A stretch of DNA of 64,000 nucleotides from Mixophyes australis (Eukaryota > Chordata > Amphibia > Anura > Limnodynastidae): contig JAVHZZ010000002.1 of the NCBI GenBank assembly GCA_036250195.1, forward strand, positions 271,620,407 through 271,684,406, in the 5' to 3' direction. A program made the position numbers and the translations under genes. Shown piece after piece: positions 62,109-64,000 of the stretch. How positions within the stretch are numbered: position 1 is the stretch's first letter; every line of letters starts with the position of its first letter. Under the pieces are notes generated by a model. It searched no databases. It was given only the letters and a program-made list of their open reading frames with translations, and was not told the origin of the DNA.

Positions 62109-64000
62109 GGGCCCGATTCATTAAGGTACACAAACGTAACCGTATCTGCGTTGCATACTTTGAGTGACGCAAACATTTACGTGATAAGCACCTCAAACTG
62201 CAAAAACACACCCTTCTGTGGTCTTATACACTTAAGGCACGGAATTAAGCAGCGCAAACGCAATAAAACCCACCCACCTGCGGATCTGTAAACAAGGCAC
62301 AAGCGCAAGCGACGGATCACACATAATGTGGGAGGGACAAATGGCTTGTTTACACACATAACAAAACGTAATTGCCTGTGGCTTATTTTCACGGGATAAC
62401 CCTGTATTGATCAATTAGTGGTAACTAACAATGATGTGCTACACTCTGAAAGATGTTTATGGTTTGCTAATAATTTTCGAAATACACAGTTTTAACACAC
62501 ATATTGCTGAAGATCTTTCTGTGTTGAGGATTTTAAGTCGCCGTATAGAAAGCCAAATGCATGGACATGGCTACATTAAAAGCACATATATATCGGTTTG
62601 AAGCCTCCCTCCAAAAAACAAAATACACAGGGAGATTTTTTGACACTTGGGAGAGCTTTGTTGGCACTTTGTCAGTCCCGCTGAGAGAACAAATACAAAA
62701 ATGTTTTCAACACACCCTTTGGTATGAAACTAGAATATTCATGCAAGACCCACCTATCTTTCTGGACTAGGAGAGTGCTGGTGTTGCCCCGGTCTCTCCA
62801 GGCTTTTGTATCTTATGTGTGATATCATATTTATAGTTCACTTCAGTGACTCACAGATGACGACTTTCCTCATACTATGTGTCATGGTTCATGATTATTA
62901 AGTATAAACATATCTTTGTTCTAATTTATTTACTGATGTGTACATGTTTGACATTCTTTAATAAAGAAATACAAAAAAAAAAGCACATACATCATGAATA
63001 TATCAAAAATTAGGTATGTTTGTATGTTGTGTAAACCCATCTGCATTTTCAGTAAAATGCATAGCATACTCTTCCATAAAGGATACATAAACACACAAGA
63101 GTGTATACAAATTCCACACAGATAAATGATTTCTGTCTGGATTAAAACTCATGACTGTCTTTATGGAAAGAAGGAGAGCTACCCACTAGGCCAACTTGAG
63201 ATGTAGTAAAATACAGAGAACACCAACAATACAGCATGCGAGCTACACAGGCAACTCACACTTAATAGTACTCTTCATTATTCACACAAATTACTGACAA
63301 AATATCAATCTCACAGGTAGCTCACTGGTTAGCACTTTGGACTCACAACACAGCAGCCAAGCGTCCAAATACCAAACATACCCACAAGTATTGTGTGGAC
63401 AGAATTCATTATGCTAACAAGAAATACAGGAACTTCACACAATGGTTTCATTTTTGAATTGGGTTTTGTTTTAAACGCTCAACCACATTGTAAAATAAGC
63501 CCTCATATTTATCCTGTATTGTAAGAATTACATTTTTGGGGGGGTACTTTATCAAAGCCTCAGGGCCCACACTTCACATGTACATTATTATGTCCATGCT
63601 GACATTTATTACTACAAATGGACTAAGATTGGGGTGGGGTTGCAGGGGTCAGCCTCCTTGGAGTTAAATGCAACTTTGCCTGCAAACAGATTTTCATCTG
63701 GATCGACGTCGTACAGGTTAGGTCATGTACTTAGCTTTATCCAAACAGAACGCTTTCCACTCTCCAGTACCATGGAGCTTTGCAACGCTTGCACTTCTGC
63801 CTTACATCACTGACGCCACTTCTGGGTACAGTTTCCATGTTTCCGTGTTCTTTTCAATGTGTGATTGCCTTAGTTCTGAATCTTTAATTTCACATTGGAC
63901 TATCACTACAATGACACATGATTTGGGGAATGTGAAAACTAGCTAGGGCAATTTATCTAGCACACAGGGCCTACAGATGCCATACCTCTTACAGGGGTGG
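62109..64000 (+). mobile_element. Element F copy 2 (runs off the window)
   Basis: Starts GGGCCCGATTCATTAAGG and aligns with copy 1 (26950-28651, reverse) in the same block order for its full visible length, except for an L1 tail inserted at 62589-62978. Contains at least three tRNA-like modules, near 63130-63212 (minus), 63318-63400 (plus) and 63770-63850 (plus). No protein-coding content recognised. Class unknown. Confidence 0.72.
62589..62978 (+). mobile_element. 5'-truncated L1-type 3' end in element F
   Basis: 390-bp insert flanked by AAAAGCACATA at 62578-62588 and 62979-62989. Its frame up to 62770 (RFFDTWESFVGTLSVPLRE, ending IFLD) resembles an L1-type ORF2 C-terminus, and it ends AATAAAGAAATAC plus an A run. 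Copy 1 of element F lacks it, confirming it as a later insertion. Confidence 0.85.

Noticed and set aside
1..64000. Host protein-coding genes
   Set aside because: All recognisable coding stretches belong to transposable elements; no other frame has convincing domains or splice structure.

Overview
This window looks like transposon-packed intergenic DNA from an amphibian, most likely a frog. The evidence is the mix of elements: PIF/Harbinger with a Myb-like second gene, hAT, Ty3/gypsy chromoviruses, L1/Tx1-type and L2-type LINEs, a Penelope-like element, a DIRS-like tyrosine-recombinase remnant and a class-I-like endogenous retrovirus. This is inference from element composition; I see no host protein-coding gene and no functional RNA gene. 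Nearly every coding stretch is broken by stops or frameshifts.

Layout. (1) 1-20337: a diverged satellite with a unit of about 103 bp, interrupted by a 15.1-kb Harbinger element (1262-16375, TTA target duplication) and a solo gypsy LTR (17108-17832, GCAGG duplication). The satellite turns head to head near 19.6 kb. The Harbinger was itself hit by a gypsy chromovirus (1986-7470, minus strand), a 6-kb hAT (7687-13693, 8-bp duplication) carrying two tandem arrays, and a MITE with the same termini as its host (14697-14870). Without these it is about 3.4 kb, with the tail of a transposase gene (+) converging on a three-exon Myb-like gene (-). (2) 20338-28651: a second Myb/SANT-like gene (21025-23021, -) facing away from another Myb-like exon (24236-24476, +), then SINE-like modules and a large repeat, here called element F, ending at 28651. 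(3) 28652-32600: an L1/Tx1-type LINE (+) split by a short poly(A) retro-insert and a solo LTR (30985-31744). (4) 32948-38365: a second gypsy chromovirus (-) with a nested solo LTR (35611-36053). (5) 38366-40100: hAT-type MITE sequence and tRNA-like modules. (6) 40951-48396: an L2-type LINE (+) split by a 4.4-kb Penelope-like element (43385-47770) that has 1-kb inverted arms and a 5S rRNA-like copy. (7) 48400-52300: poorly legible sequence with DIRS-like tyrosine recombinase remains. (8) 52738-60490: an endogenous retrovirus with well-preserved LTRs and a ruined interior. (9) 60491-64000: a palindromic MITE, a 30-bp-class minisatellite and a second copy of element F carrying a truncated L1 tail.

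The nesting gives a relative chronology: satellite, then Harbinger, then gypsy, hAT and MITE; L1 before its retro-insert and solo LTR; gypsy-2 before its solo LTR; L2 before the Penelope element, before or with the 5S copy. Percent differences and boundaries were judged by eye and should be treated as approximate.
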